Shown one piece after another: positions 1-8,158 of a stretch of DNA of 64,000 bases. Numbering within the stretch: position 1 is the first letter of the stretch; every line of letters begins with the position of its first letter. The notes under the pieces were generated by a model. It saw only the letters and a program-made list of their open reading frames with translations. It ran no database searches and had not been told where the DNA came from. The DNA is from CAVQJU01 sp963755195 (GTDB lineage: Bacteria; Acidobacteriota; Vicinamibacteria; Vicinamibacterales; CAVVIG01), in contig CAVWIZ010000002.1 of the NCBI GenBank assembly GCA_963755195.1, positions 558,001 to 622,000 on the forward strand. The letters are read 5' to 3'. A program made the position numbers and the translations under genes.

Positions 1-1
1 G

Positions 2-823
2 ACGCACGACCTCGGCCACGCGCTCGACGGAGCGGCGCTCGTGATTTGCGCGGTCCCTTCGCACGGATGTCGCGCGGTGTTGCGGCGCGCGGCGCCTTAC
101 CTGGCCGGCCAGGCCACCATCGTCAGCACGACGAAAGGGCTCGAACGTGACACGCACCTCCGCGTGTCGCAGATCATCGCGGAGGAGGCCGGACCCGACT
201 ATCCGGTGGTCGTCCTATCGGGACCCAGTTTCGCTCCGGAAGTCGCCCAACAACTGCCCACGGCGGTGCTCGCGGCTTCGGCGAATGCGCGGGCGACCGA
301 GATTGTCCAGGCCGAGTTCCGCGCTCCCTATTTCAGGCTGTACGGCAGCGACGATGTGGTGGGTGTTGAGATTGGCGGGGCGATGAAGAACGTCATCGCC
401 ATCGCCGCCGGCGTGGTCGACGGACTGGGGCTCGGCCACAACGCGCTTGCCGCTCTCATCACGCGCGGGCTCGCCGAAATCACGAGGCTGGCCTGCGCCG
501 CCGGTGGACGCCGCGACACGCTCGCCGGCCTGAGCGGGTTGGGCGATCTCGTCCTCACCTGCACGGGGACGCTCAGCCGGAACCGTCACGTCGGCATCGA
601 ACTGGCGCGCGGCCGCCAATTGGGCGACGTGCTGGCCGGCATGAAGATGATCGCAGAGGGCGTGCAGACGACCGGCGCCGTCCTGGCTCTGGGCTCACGC
701 TACGGAGTCGAATTGCCGATCACGACGCAAATGGCCGAAGTGCTGAGCGGGCGCCTCGACGTGCGGTCCGCTGTCGAGGCGTTGATGATTCGCCGCCAGC
801 GAGCCGAGGCCGAGACACAATAG
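2..823 (+). CDS. gpsA: Glycerol-3-phosphate dehydrogenase [NAD(P)+], 5'-truncated by window edge
   Basis: Makes sn-glycerol 3-phosphate from dihydroxyacetone phosphate in the cytoplasm for phospholipid synthesis. The frame is open from base 2 with no start codon, so about 60 N-terminal residues, including the GxGxxG nucleotide-binding loop, lie outside the window. Of the 273 visible residues, recognisable family segments are VICAVPSH near the start, STTKGLE, LSGPSFAPEV, the catalytic-lysine segment GGAMKNVIAIAAG and GLSGLGDLVLTCTG. It stops at TAG 821-823, immediately before an ATTGGGTA repeat island. The family assignment is secure. Confidence 0.95.
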   Translation, partial: THDLGHALDGAALVICAVPSHGCRAVLRRAAPYLAGQATIVSTTKGLERDTHLRVSQIIAEEAGPDYPVVVLSGPSFAPEVAQQLPTAVLAASANARATEIVQAEFRAPYFRLYGSDDVVGVEIGGAMKNVIAIAAGVVDGLGLGHNALAALITRGLAEITRLACAAGGRRDTLAGLSGLGDLVLTCTGTLSRNRHVGIELARGRQLGDVLAGMKMIAEGVQTTGAVLALGSRYGVELPITTQMAEVLSGRLDVRSAVEALMIRRQRAEAETQ

Positions 824-887
824 CGAATTGGGTAATTGAGTAATTGGTAATTGGGTAATTGAGTAATTGGGTCGTTGAGTAATTGCG
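824..887 (+). repeat. Degenerate 8-bp tandem repeat (GGGTAATT/GAGTAATT), left copy
   Basis: About eight imperfect copies of an AT-rich 8-bp word begin directly after the gpsA stop. The complementary word is tandemly repeated at 1168-1217, so the two blocks form an inverted pair around a 280-bp segment holding one small minus-strand ORF. Base composition is far lower in GC than the surroundings. Confidence 0.85.
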
Positions 888-936
888 TACGGGCATGGGG
901 TCTCTTGGCACCGCGCCAGCTGAGACTTTGGTACGA

Positions 937-1122
937 TTAACTCAAATGGAGCGTAGTCGGCTCATCAAGTCGTCGATCTTCTCTTTCGCGTAAACCGACT
1001 AATACTGACGCAACGCCGCCGCCCAAGAACACCGGCAAAAGCCATAGGCTGACCCAGTGATAGTATCCGGCGACAGCCAAAATAGGGCAGGTGAGAAATG
1101 AGACGATCCGAAGCGCCCGCAT
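937..1122 (-). CDS. Hypothetical small membrane protein (61 aa)
   Basis: Unrecognised. ATG at 1122, 61 residues. Residues about 5-22 (IVSFLTCPILAVAGYYHW) and 26-43 (LWLLPVFLGGGVASVLVGL) are hydrophobic and could be two membrane spans, followed by a charged tail rich in Arg, Asp and Glu. It lies alone between two inverted blocks of an 8-bp repeat, convergent with gpsA and divergent from ftsY. No clear Shine-Dalgarno is visible. The hydrophobic pattern followed by a charged tail argues for a real gene, but its short length keeps it uncertain. Confidence 0.4.
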   Translation of the reverse strand: MRALRIVSFLTCPILAVAGYYHWVSLWLLPVFLGGGVASVLVGLREREDRRLDEPTTLHLS

Positions 1123-1167
1123 GGGCGAATTCTACACCTTTGGGTTTGTGAACGCGCGAATCACCTT

Positions 1168-1217
1168 AGTCAATTACTCAATTACCCAATTACCCAATTA
1201 CCCAATTACCCAATCCC
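1168..1217 (-). repeat. Degenerate 8-bp tandem repeat, right (inverted) copy abutting ftsY
   Basis: Six copies of CAATTACC/CAATTACT, the complement of the 824-887 word. The block runs without a gap into the GTG start of ftsY at 1218, leaving no Shine-Dalgarno for that gene. Confidence 0.85.
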
Positions 1218-2141
1218 GTGTCTCTCCTTGGCCGCCTTCGCGACAGTCTGTCCCGCACGAAGCACCAGATCGTCGATCGCTTCGACGCCATCGTCCGCCT
1301 CGCCGACGCCCCCGAGCGCCGATCTCGGGCGATCGACGTGGCGACCATGGACGCGCTCGAGGAACTGCTCGTGTCGGCCGATCTCGGTGTCGCGGCCGCG
1401 AGCCGGATCATCGGATCGGTGAACGCGCAGGCTCGCAATGGCGCGAGCCTGAGAGACCTGGTCAAACAGGAGATCCGGCGCGTCTTCGAGGCGGTCGACG
1501 CCCCGGTGGAGGTCGCGCACCGCCCCAAAATCGTGCTGATCGTGGGCGTCAACGGCACCGGCAAGACGACGACCGTGGGGAAGCTGGCGAATCTGCTGAG
1601 GCTCGAAGGGCGCCGCCCGCTCATTTGCGCGGCCGATACCTTCCGGGCGGCCGCCGTCGAGCAGCTGGAGATCTGGGCGGACCGCGCGGGCGTCGAGATC
1701 GTCCGCGCGCGCGAGGGCGCCGACCCGGCCGCCGTGGTGTTCGACGCGATCTCGTCGGGCAAGGCGAAAGGATGCGATCCGATTCTGGTGGACACGGCCG
1801 GACGGCTCCACACGCGAGTCAACCTGATGCAGGAGCTCGAAAAGATCCGGCGCGTGGCGTCGCGCGAAGTCGAGGGCGCGCCGCAGGAGGTGCTGCTGGT
1901 GCTCGACGCCACGGTGGGCCAGAACGGCCTTGTCCAGGCGCGGGAATTCATGAACGTCGCGGGCGTCAACGGCATCGTGCTGACGAAGCTCGACGGCACA
2001 GCCAAGGGCGGCGTGGCCGTGGCCATCGCCAACGATTTGAAATTGCCGATCCGGTACGTCGGCGTGGGCGAGGCGATGGACGACCTCGTGCCGTTTTCAG
2101 CCGATGAATATGTAAACGGCCTGTTCGAAGAGAAGTGGTAG
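1218..2141 (+). CDS. ftsY: Signal recognition particle receptor FtsY
   Basis: GTPase receptor that docks SRP-bound ribosomes at the inner membrane. 307 residues, i.e. the NG core without the long acidic A domain of E. coli. GTPase motifs in order: GVNGTGKTTT (about 110-119), DTFRAAAVEQL (about 140), DTAGR (about 192), TKLDGTAKGG (about 256). GTG 1218 is chosen because the frame upstream is only repeat sequence back to a TAG at 1167 and the N-terminus (SLLGRLRDSLSRTK) matches the start of family NG domains. There is no Shine-Dalgarno; the repeat abuts the start codon. The 3' end overlaps ribD. Its partner Ffh is encoded at 6.4 kb. Confidence 0.95.
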   Translation: MSLLGRLRDSLSRTKHQIVDRFDAIVRLADAPERRSRAIDVATMDALEELLVSADLGVAAASRIIGSVNAQARNGASLRDLVKQEIRRVFEAVDAPVEVAHRPKIVLIVGVNGTGKTTTVGKLANLLRLEGRRPLICAADTFRAAAVEQLEIWADRAGVEIVRAREGADPAAVVFDAISSGKAKGCDPILVDTAGRLHTRVNLMQELEKIRRVASREVEGAPQEVLLVLDATVGQNGLVQAREFMNVAGVNGIVLTKLDGTAKGGVAVAIANDLKLPIRYVGVGEAMDDLVPFSADEYVNGLFEEKW

Positions 2142-3217
2142 CCAGGGACTTTATGGATCGCGCGCTGTCTCTCGCCGCGCGCGGGCGGGGCCGCACGAGT
2201 CCGAACCCGCTGGTGGGCGCGGTGGTCGTGGCTGGCGACGGAGTGATCGTGGGCCAGGGGTTTCACCGCCGCGCCGGCGAGCCGCACGCCGAAGTCGTGG
2301 CGCTGCAGGAGGCAGGCGCGCGCGCGCGCGGGGCGACGATGTACTGCACGCTCGAGCCCTGCTGCCACGTCGGGCGCACGGGGCCGTGCGTCACGGGGAT
2401 CGTCGCGGCCGGCATCGCGAGGGTCGTCGCCGCCATCCAGGATCCGAATCCCCTCGTGAACGGCAAGGGCTTCGAATACTTACGGACGCACGACGTGGAT
2501 GTGCAGGTCGGGCTCGGCGCGCCGGCGGCGCTGGCGCTCAACCAGCCGTTTCTCACGCTCGTCCGCGACCACCGGCCGTTCGTCATCCTGAAGGCGGCGA
2601 TGAGCGTGGACGGCTATCTCAGCGAGGCGCCGGGCCGCCGGACCGATCTGACGTCGGCGGCCGCCGCCCGGCATGCCCACCGTCTTCGTGCCGAGGTGGA
2701 CGCCATTGGCGTGGGCGCCGGGACCGTGCTCGTCGACGATCCCCGCCTGACGGCGCGTGGCGCTTTTCGCGAGCGCCCCCTCACCCGCGTGATCTTCGAT
2801 CGCCGCCTGCGAACGCCTGCCGGTGCGGCCGTGCTCTCGACACGCTCGCTCGGGCCTGTCATCATCATCACATCGGCCGCCTCGGCGCGGAACCGGGCGC
2901 TGCGCGAGCCGCTCGAGGCGCAGGGGGCGGAAGTGGACGCAGCGGCCGACGACACGTTTCGCGCGGCTCTCGACCGCCTCGCCGCGCGTCAGCTGGAATC
3001 GCTCCTCCTCGAGGGTGGCGCCGCGTTGCACGCGGCGGCCTGGGACGAGGGCGTGGTGGACTTCGTGCAGTTGTACGTGGCGCCACGAACGATCGGATCG
3101 GGCGGCGTTCCGTTTCTCGAGGGTCGGGCCTTTCGGTCGGCGGATCTGGTCGATCGCCGCGTTGAAAGGCTCGGTCCCGACACCTTGATTGAGGGGTATG
3201 TTCACGGGCCTCGTTGA
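2135..3217 (+). CDS. ribD: Bifunctional riboflavin deaminase/reductase RibD
   Basis: Second and third steps of riboflavin synthesis: deamination of the GTP-derived pyrimidine, then NADPH reduction of its ribose. N-terminal deaminase domain has HAEVVAL (zinc His and catalytic Glu) and CTLEPCCHVGRTGPC with zinc cysteines; the C-terminal reductase starts near VILKAAMSVDGYL and holds GVGAGTVLVDDPRLTARG. 360 residues, a normal length. GTG 2135 overlaps the ftsY stop and gives the usual DFMxRAL start; ATG 2153 is an alternative. First of three coupled rib genes; its end overlaps ribE by 20 bp. Confidence 0.95.
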   Translation: MVARDFMDRALSLAARGRGRTSPNPLVGAVVVAGDGVIVGQGFHRRAGEPHAEVVALQEAGARARGATMYCTLEPCCHVGRTGPCVTGIVAAGIARVVAAIQDPNPLVNGKGFEYLRTHDVDVQVGLGAPAALALNQPFLTLVRDHRPFVILKAAMSVDGYLSEAPGRRTDLTSAAAARHAHRLRAEVDAIGVGAGTVLVDDPRLTARGAFRERPLTRVIFDRRLRTPAGAAVLSTRSLGPVIIITSAASARNRALREPLEAQGAEVDAAADDTFRAALDRLAARQLESLLLEGGAALHAAAWDEGVVDFVQLYVAPRTIGSGGVPFLEGRAFRSADLVDRRVERLGPDTLIEGYVHGPR

Positions 3218-3827
3218 AGAAGTGGGTGAGCTCGTCGAGCTGACGCCCACGAGCGGCGGGCTTCGGTTGCGGATTGCCTCGCCGCTCGCGCGCGAGCTGG
3301 CCCCGGGCGACAGCCTGGCCATCAACGGCGTCTGCCTGACGGTCATTCTCACGACAGGGTCCGAGGTGCACACCGACGTCGGCCCCGAAACCATCCGCGT
3401 CACCACACTCGGGTCGCTGGCGCCGGGCGCGTCCCTGAATCTCGAACGTCCGCTTCGCGCGGACGGTCGGCTCGGCGGACACTTCGTGCAGGGACACGTG
3501 GACGCGATCGGTGACATCGAAGAGATGCGCGCCGACGCGGACTTTCACTGGATCACGGTCGGCTTTCCCCGGCACCTGGCGCCCTACGTGGTGCAGAAAG
3601 GGTCGATCACGGTGGACGGCATCAGCCTCACCATCGCCAGGCTGGGTGTGGATCGTTTCGACATTCAAGTCGTTCCTTACACCATGCAGCACACCAACCT
3701 GAGCCGCGCGCAGTTGCGCGACCGCGTCAACCTCGAATGTGACATGGTTGGCAAGTACGTCGTGCGCGCCGCCGAACTGGCGGGGCTCAGTCTGGCTGGC
3801 ATTCGACCGGGAGAGGTGACGCATTGA
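3198..3827 (+). CDS. ribE: Riboflavin synthase, alpha subunit type
   Basis: Dismutates two 6,7-dimethyl-8-ribityllumazine molecules to riboflavin. 209 residues with the diagnostic N-terminus MFTGLVEEVG and two tandem lumazine-binding barrels: LAINGVCLTV and HFVQGHVD in the first, ITVDGISLTI in the second. ATG 3198 is preferred over an upstream TTG (3189) because it gives the invariant MFTG start and has TGAGGGG just before it. It starts inside ribD and its stop overlaps the TTG of ribBA. Confidence 0.95.
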   Translation: MFTGLVEEVGELVELTPTSGGLRLRIASPLARELAPGDSLAINGVCLTVILTTGSEVHTDVGPETIRVTTLGSLAPGASLNLERPLRADGRLGGHFVQGHVDAIGDIEEMRADADFHWITVGFPRHLAPYVVQKGSITVDGISLTIARLGVDRFDIQVVPYTMQHTNLSRAQLRDRVNLECDMVGKYVVRAAELAGLSLAGIRPGEVTH

Positions 3828-5071
3828 AACGGCAGATGCAAATCGCCAAGGGCGCCCGGCGTCATGCGGGCCCGTTCGCCCCAATCGACGCCGCGCTCGA
3901 GGCCATCCGCGCCGGCCGGATCGTCATCGTCGTCGACGATGCGGATCGCGAGAATGAGGGCGATCTGACGATTGCGGCCGAGAAGATCACGCCCGAAGCG
4001 ATTAATTTCATGGCTCGCTACGGGCGGGGGCTGGTCTGCCTGTCGATGACACCCGAGCGCCTCGACGAGCTGGAGATACCGCTGATGGTGTCGCAGAACA
4101 GTTCGCGGTTCGAGACGGCGTTCTGCGTGTCGATCGAAGCCAAGGGCCAGACGAGCACCGGTATTTCGGCGAGCGACCGCGCCGCCACCGTGCGCGCCGC
4201 CATCGACCCCGCCACGCGCCCGCGCGATCTGGCGCGGCCCGGTCACATGTTCCCCCTCCGGTCGCGCACCGGCGGCGTGATGGTGCGCGCCGGCCAAACC
4301 GAGGCGGCCGTCGATCTGGCCCGCATCGCAGGACTGTATCCGGCCGGCGTCATCTGCGAGATCATGAACGAAGACGGCACGATGGCGCGCGTCGCCGAGC
4401 TCACGAAGTTCGCGAAGCGCCACGGGCTGCTCATGGTGACGATTGCCGATCTCATCAAGTACCGCACGCTCAACGAGTCGCTCGTCAAGCGCGTGGCGTC
4501 GGCGAAGCTGCCCACCGAGTACGGGAAGTTTCACATCCATGCGTTCGAGAGCCTGGTCGACAAACAGACGCACGTGGCCATGGTGTGCGGCGACATTGGC
4601 GACGGCCGGGACGTGCTCGTGCGCGTGCATTCGCAGTGCCTGACGGGAGACGTCCTGCATTCGGTGCGCTGTGACTGCGGCGCTCAACTCGATATCGCCA
4701 TGCAGCGGATCGCGGCCGACGGCCGCGGCGTGCTGCTCTATCTGCACCAGGAGGGCCGCGGCATCGGGCTGGCGAACAAGATCCGCGCCTACGAGCTGCA
4801 GGACGAGGGCTTCGACACTGTCGAAGCGAACGAGCGCCTGGGGTTCAAAGCCGACCAGCGCGATTACGGCGTCGGTGTACAGATTCTGCGCGATCTCGGC
4901 GTGCGATCCATGCGGCTGCTCAGTAACAACCCGCGTAAACTGGTCGGCATCGAAGGCTACGGGTTGTCGGTCAGCGAGTGGCTGCCGCTCGAGATTCCCG
5001 CCTCCGACTCGACCCGGCGGTACCTGAAGACGAAGAAGGACAAACTCGGCCACAAGTTATCGAGCGTATGA
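3824..5071 (+). CDS. ribBA: Bifunctional DHBP synthase / GTP cyclohydrolase II RibBA
   Basis: Supplies both riboflavin precursors. The N-terminal RibB domain (to about residue 220) has DDADRENEGDL and the later RPGHMFPL segment; the C-terminal RibA domain has the zinc motif around HSQCLTGDVLHSVRCDCGAQ, then LYLHQEGRGIGL and a lysine/arginine segment NNPRKL. 415 residues, normal for a fusion. TTG 3824 overlaps the ribE stop and is preceded by GAGAGGTG; ATG 3836 is an alternative. No ribH follows it here, which is unusual for a rib cluster; the next gene is an unrelated small ORF. Confidence 0.93.
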   Translation: MKRQMQIAKGARRHAGPFAPIDAALEAIRAGRIVIVVDDADRENEGDLTIAAEKITPEAINFMARYGRGLVCLSMTPERLDELEIPLMVSQNSSRFETAFCVSIEAKGQTSTGISASDRAATVRAAIDPATRPRDLARPGHMFPLRSRTGGVMVRAGQTEAAVDLARIAGLYPAGVICEIMNEDGTMARVAELTKFAKRHGLLMVTIADLIKYRTLNESLVKRVASAKLPTEYGKFHIHAFESLVDKQTHVAMVCGDIGDGRDVLVRVHSQCLTGDVLHSVRCDCGAQLDIAMQRIAADGRGVLLYLHQEGRGIGLANKIRAYELQDEGFDTVEANERLGFKADQRDYGVGVQILRDLGVRSMRLLSNNPRKLVGIEGYGLSVSEWLPLEIPASDSTRRYLKTKKDKLGHKLSSV

Positions 5072-5376
5072 GTATCAAGAGTCAACTGCACTCGAGCCGC
5101 GACTTTCTGATGGTGGGCTTGCGCAAGGCCTCGCGCGGGCCTGCACCGAACGCGCAGACCGAGAAACTGCTGGGCGCGTGCATCGATCTCGTGGACCAAC
5201 TGGCGCGGCAGCCAGACCTCGTCACCGTGCCCGATCTCGAGAAGACGCTGGGCGTGCTCCATCAAGCCGCGAAGGAGTTGGACGACGGGACGGCGGCGAC
5301 GACTGCGGTCGTGGGCTCGATTCAGCAGGCGATTGGGCGGCTGCAGGCCCTCCGAGGCGAACTAGCCGTCACGTAG
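5068..5376 (+). CDS. Hypothetical protein (102 aa) coupled to ribBA
   Basis: Not recognised. The ATG overlaps the ribBA stop as ATGA, so it is probably translated with the rib operon. 102 residues, predicted mostly helical, no signal peptide or membrane span, no cysteine-rich motif; segments such as LLGACIDLVDQLARQ and VVGSIQQAIGRLQALRG look amphipathic. It sits where ribH or nusB often follows ribBA but resembles neither as far as I can see. Confidence 0.7.
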   Translation: MSIKSQLHSSRDFLMVGLRKASRGPAPNAQTEKLLGACIDLVDQLARQPDLVTVPDLEKTLGVLHQAAKELDDGTAATTAVVGSIQQAIGRLQALRGELAVT

Positions 5377-5422
5377 GGGCTCCGCCATGGCCCCGTGCCG
5401 TCCTTCCTTCAGGAGGTCGTGA

Positions 5423-6298
5423 ATGCTGCTCAGGCGATTGGTCCCTGTCCTGTTCGTGTTGGGTCTCTGCGCTGTCGGTCTCCGCGCACAGCAGCAGTTC
5501 ACGCTGCTTGCCACCGTCCTCGACGCCGAGAAAGGGACGCCGGTTGAAACGCTCACTCCGGCCGATGTCCACGTGGTGGAGGACGGCGTCGAGGCAGCGG
5601 TCGTGAAAGTGGACCCGGTCGTCCGCACGGTCAAGGTGCAGTTGCTCATCGACAACGGCGTCGGCATCGGGCAGAACCTGTCCGAACTGCGCAACGGCGT
5701 CCGCGGGCTCCTCGAGAAGTTGCCACCCGACGTCGAAACAACCGTCGTGACCACAGCGCCGCAGGCGCGCGTTCTCGTTCGGCCCACGAAGAATCGCGAG
5801 GAACTGCTGAAGGGCGTCGACCGCCTGACGCCCGACTCCAGCCCGGGTAGATTTACCGAGAGCCTGACCGAGGCAGCCGAGCGGGCGAACAAGGACAAGG
5901 ACACCTTCACGGTCATCATCACGGCCGGCACCACGAGCGGCGATGGATACATTCGGGACGTACACACGAAACGACTGCTCGAGCAGGTCCGCGGCAAGCC
6001 GATGATCATTCACGTCCTCATGTACCGCGGTGAGAAATCGGCGACCGGAGGCGATGCCCAGATCGAGGTCGGCCAGAATGTGACGAAGATGACCGGCGGG
6101 CGCTACGAATCCATCAACAACATGAGCGGGTACGCCGCGGTGTTGCCCCAGCTCGGCGCGGACGTGGCGAAGCAGGTCATCGGAAGCACCCGCCAGTTCA
6201 GGATCACCGTGCAGCGCCCGAACGGCAAGTCCGGCAATCTCGGCAAGCTCGCCATGAGCGCCGGCGCGCGGGTGGTGTCGAGTGTGAGAGTGGAGTGA
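5423..6298 (+). CDS. Secreted VWFA-related domain protein
   Basis: Resembles the VWFA-related proteins that are abundant in Acidobacteriota. A signal peptide (LLRRLVPVLFVLGLCAVGLRA) ends near residue 22. A short strand-rich region (VHVVEDGVEAAVVKV) precedes the von Willebrand A domain beginning at VKVQLLIDNGVGIGQ. The metal-site DxSxS is replaced by DNGVG, so metal binding is doubtful. AGGAGG lies about 8 bp before ATG 5423, one of the best ribosome sites in the window. It stands alone after the rib genes; no partner protein is evident. Function unknown. Confidence 0.8.
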   Translation: MLLRRLVPVLFVLGLCAVGLRAQQQFTLLATVLDAEKGTPVETLTPADVHVVEDGVEAAVVKVDPVVRTVKVQLLIDNGVGIGQNLSELRNGVRGLLEKLPPDVETTVVTTAPQARVLVRPTKNREELLKGVDRLTPDSSPGRFTESLTEAAERANKDKDTFTVIITAGTTSGDGYIRDVHTKRLLEQVRGKPMIIHVLMYRGEKSATGGDAQIEVGQNVTKMTGGRYESINNMSGYAAVLPQLGADVAKQVIGSTRQFRITVQRPNGKSGNLGKLAMSAGARVVSSVRVE

Positions 6299-6317
6299 CC
6301 CTGCTCTGTTTCCTTGT

Positions 6318-6347
6318 TTGACACTCCGCCGGCCGGTCAACTACGAT
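6318..6347 (+). promoter_or_regulatory. Sigma-70-type promoter upstream of ffh
   Basis: TTGACA (6318-6323), 18-bp spacer, TACGAT (6342-6347), about 60 bp before the ffh start. It is placed to drive ffh and probably the rpsP-khpA-rimM-trmD-rplS series. Confidence 0.55.
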
Positions 6348-6407
6348 AAGGGTTTGCGCTAGAGCAGCTTAGCGCGATATCACCGGTTTGACTGCGGCCT
6401 GACCACC

Positions 6408-7772
6408 ATGTTCGACTCCCTCGGCACGCGCCTCCAGGACGTCTTCAAAACGCTTCGCGGCGAGAGGACCCTGACGCCAGAAAGCGTCGAAGCCGCACTT
6501 CGCGAGATTCGCCTGGCTCTGCTCGAGGCCGACGTCAATTTCAAGGTCGTCAAGGCGTTTGTCGATCGCGTCCGGGATCGGGCGATGGGGCAGGACGTGC
6601 TCCGCAGCCTCTCGCCGTCGCAGCAAGTCGTCAAGATCGTCCGGGACGAAATGCTGGCCCTCTTCGGCAACGCCGAAGGAGGGCTGCAGCCGACGAGCAA
6701 GCGGCCTCGCGTCGTGCTGCTGCTCGGTTTGCAGGGCGCCGGCAAGACGACAACGGCCGGCAAGCTCGGGAAGTGGCTGGTTGCGCAGGGCCGCCATCCG
6801 CTGCTCGTGTCGACCGATGTGAAGCGGCCGGCCGCGATTGAGCAGCTCAACGTGGTCGGGGCCAAGGCGTCGGTGCGCGTGTACGACCCGCCCGGTGAAC
6901 TTGACGCGGTCGCTCGCGCGCGAGGGGCCCTGACGGAAGCCGGCCACCTGGGTTTCGACGTCGTCATCGTCGATTCCGCCGGCCGGCTGCACATCGACGA
7001 CGAGTTGATGACCGAGCTGGTCGCGATTCGGGATGTGACCGACGCGTCCGACCGGCTCTACGTCGCCGACGCCATGACCGGGCAGGACGCCATCAAGAGC
7101 GCCGGCGAGTTTCACCGGCGTGTGGGCGTGACCGGTGTCGTCCTGACGAAGCTCGACGGCGACGCGCGCGGCGGCGCGGCGCTGTCTGTCGTGTCCGTCG
7201 TCGGCGTGCCGATTGCGTTTGCCGGCAGCGGCGAACGCCTCGAGGACTTCGAGCCGTTTCATCCGGAGCGCGTCGTGTCGCGCGTGCTCGGGATGGGAGA
7301 CGTGCTCTCGCTCATCGAGCGGGCGGAAGCGGCGATCGGCGAGGGTGACGCGGAGCGCCTTGAAGAGAAGATCCGGTCGAACGAGTTCACACTCGAGGAT
7401 TTTCGCGATCAGCTCCGGACGATCAAGAAGATGGGACCGCTCGAGCAGATCATGGGGATGCTGCCGGGCATGGGCAACATCAAGGCGCTGGCGGAGAACA
7501 AGCCGGACGAGAAGCAGTTGTCGCGTGTGGAGGCGATCATCGGCTCGATGACGCCCGACGAACGCCGGAAGCAGCACATCATCAACGGCAGCCGACGCAA
7601 ACGTATTGCGAAGGGCAGCGGGACGTCGGTCGAGGAAGTAAATCGTCTGCTGAAGCAGTTCGTGCAGATGCAGAAGATGTTGAAGTCGCTCGGCGGGATG
7701 GCCGGGCTGGCGGGCGGCGGCGGAAAGCAGGGCCGCCGTCGAGCCATGCAGATGCTGCGCGGCCGCGGGTAG
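6408..7772 (+). CDS. ffh: Signal recognition particle protein Ffh
   Basis: GTPase that binds signal sequences and SRP RNA and delivers ribosomes to FtsY. 454 residues: N domain, G domain with GLQGAGKTTT (about 107-116), DSAGR (about 190; the usual Thr is Ser) and TKLDGDARGG (about 247), then the M domain from about 300 with GPLEQIMGMLPGMG and the RNA-binding INGSRRKRIAKGSG segment. The Gly/Met/Arg-rich tail is typical. ATG 6408 has no obvious Shine-Dalgarno but gives the standard MFDSLGTRLQ start. Heads the rpsP operon, a common bacterial arrangement. Confidence 0.96.
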   Translation: MFDSLGTRLQDVFKTLRGERTLTPESVEAALREIRLALLEADVNFKVVKAFVDRVRDRAMGQDVLRSLSPSQQVVKIVRDEMLALFGNAEGGLQPTSKRPRVVLLLGLQGAGKTTTAGKLGKWLVAQGRHPLLVSTDVKRPAAIEQLNVVGAKASVRVYDPPGELDAVARARGALTEAGHLGFDVVIVDSAGRLHIDDELMTELVAIRDVTDASDRLYVADAMTGQDAIKSAGEFHRRVGVTGVVLTKLDGDARGGAALSVVSVVGVPIAFAGSGERLEDFEPFHPERVVSRVLGMGDVLSLIERAEAAIGEGDAERLEEKIRSNEFTLEDFRDQLRTIKKMGPLEQIMGMLPGMGNIKALAENKPDEKQLSRVEAIIGSMTPDERRKQHIINGSRRKRIAKGSGTSVEEVNRLLKQFVQMQKMLKSLGGMAGLAGGGGKQGRRRAMQMLRGRG

Positions 7773-7789
7773 TCCGCGGCGCTCGACTT

Positions 7790-7810
7790 GGCGGGCCTCA
7801 ATGGCCCGCC
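7790..7810. promoter_or_regulatory. Perfect 8-bp hairpin between ffh and rpsP
   Basis: GGCGGGCC, loop TCAAT, GGCCCGCC, with no T-run after it. It could be a REP-like element or an mRNA 3'-end stabiliser rather than an intrinsic terminator. A similar hairpin precedes rplS. Confidence 0.5.
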
Positions 7811-7876
7811 GTAAGTAACGCCCAGCGAAACAGATGTTCGAGGTCGAGCCTCGGGCGTCATTGAGGAGTCAGAGCA

Positions 7877-8158
7877 ATGTTAGCGATTCGTTTGCGCCGG
7901 GCCGGGTCGAAAAAGCGTCCGTTCTTCCGCGTCGTCGTGGCCGATTCGCGTGCCGCGCGCGACAGCTCCTTCGTGGAGATTCTGGGTCACTACAACCCAC
8001 GTACCAAACCGGCGCTCGTCGACGTCAACAAAGAGCGCGTGGACTATTGGATGAGCAAGGGCGCACAGCCCTCCGATTCGGTGCGGACGCTCATCGCGCG
8101 CCATCTCACGCCGATCGCGGCGACGGCGGTCGCTGCCGAGGCGCCGAAAGTCCTGTGA
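7877..8158 (+). CDS. rpsP: 30S ribosomal protein S16
   Basis: Small-subunit protein needed for assembly of the 16S rRNA 5' domain. 93 residues; the N-terminus MLAIRLRRAGSKKRPFFRVV and the segment GHYNPRTKP are characteristic. GAGGAG lies 9 bp before ATG 7877. The stop overlaps the GTG of the KH-domain gene, in the conserved order ffh-rpsP-KH-rimM-trmD-rplS. Confidence 0.97.
   Translation: MLAIRLRRAGSKKRPFFRVVVADSRAARDSSFVEILGHYNPRTKPALVDVNKERVDYWMSKGAQPSDSVRTLIARHLTPIAATAVAAEAPKVL

Noticed and set aside
824..1217. Insertion sequence
   Set aside because: Terminal arrays are inverted, but there is no transposase and no target-site duplication that I can see.
3100..3200. FMN riboswitch for the rib genes or TPP riboswitch for the thiE genes
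   Set aside because: ribD overlaps ftsY and the 13.3-kb gene overlaps its neighbour, leaving no leader; the gap before 52319 holds only the CACGAAG hairpin and no TPP motif.
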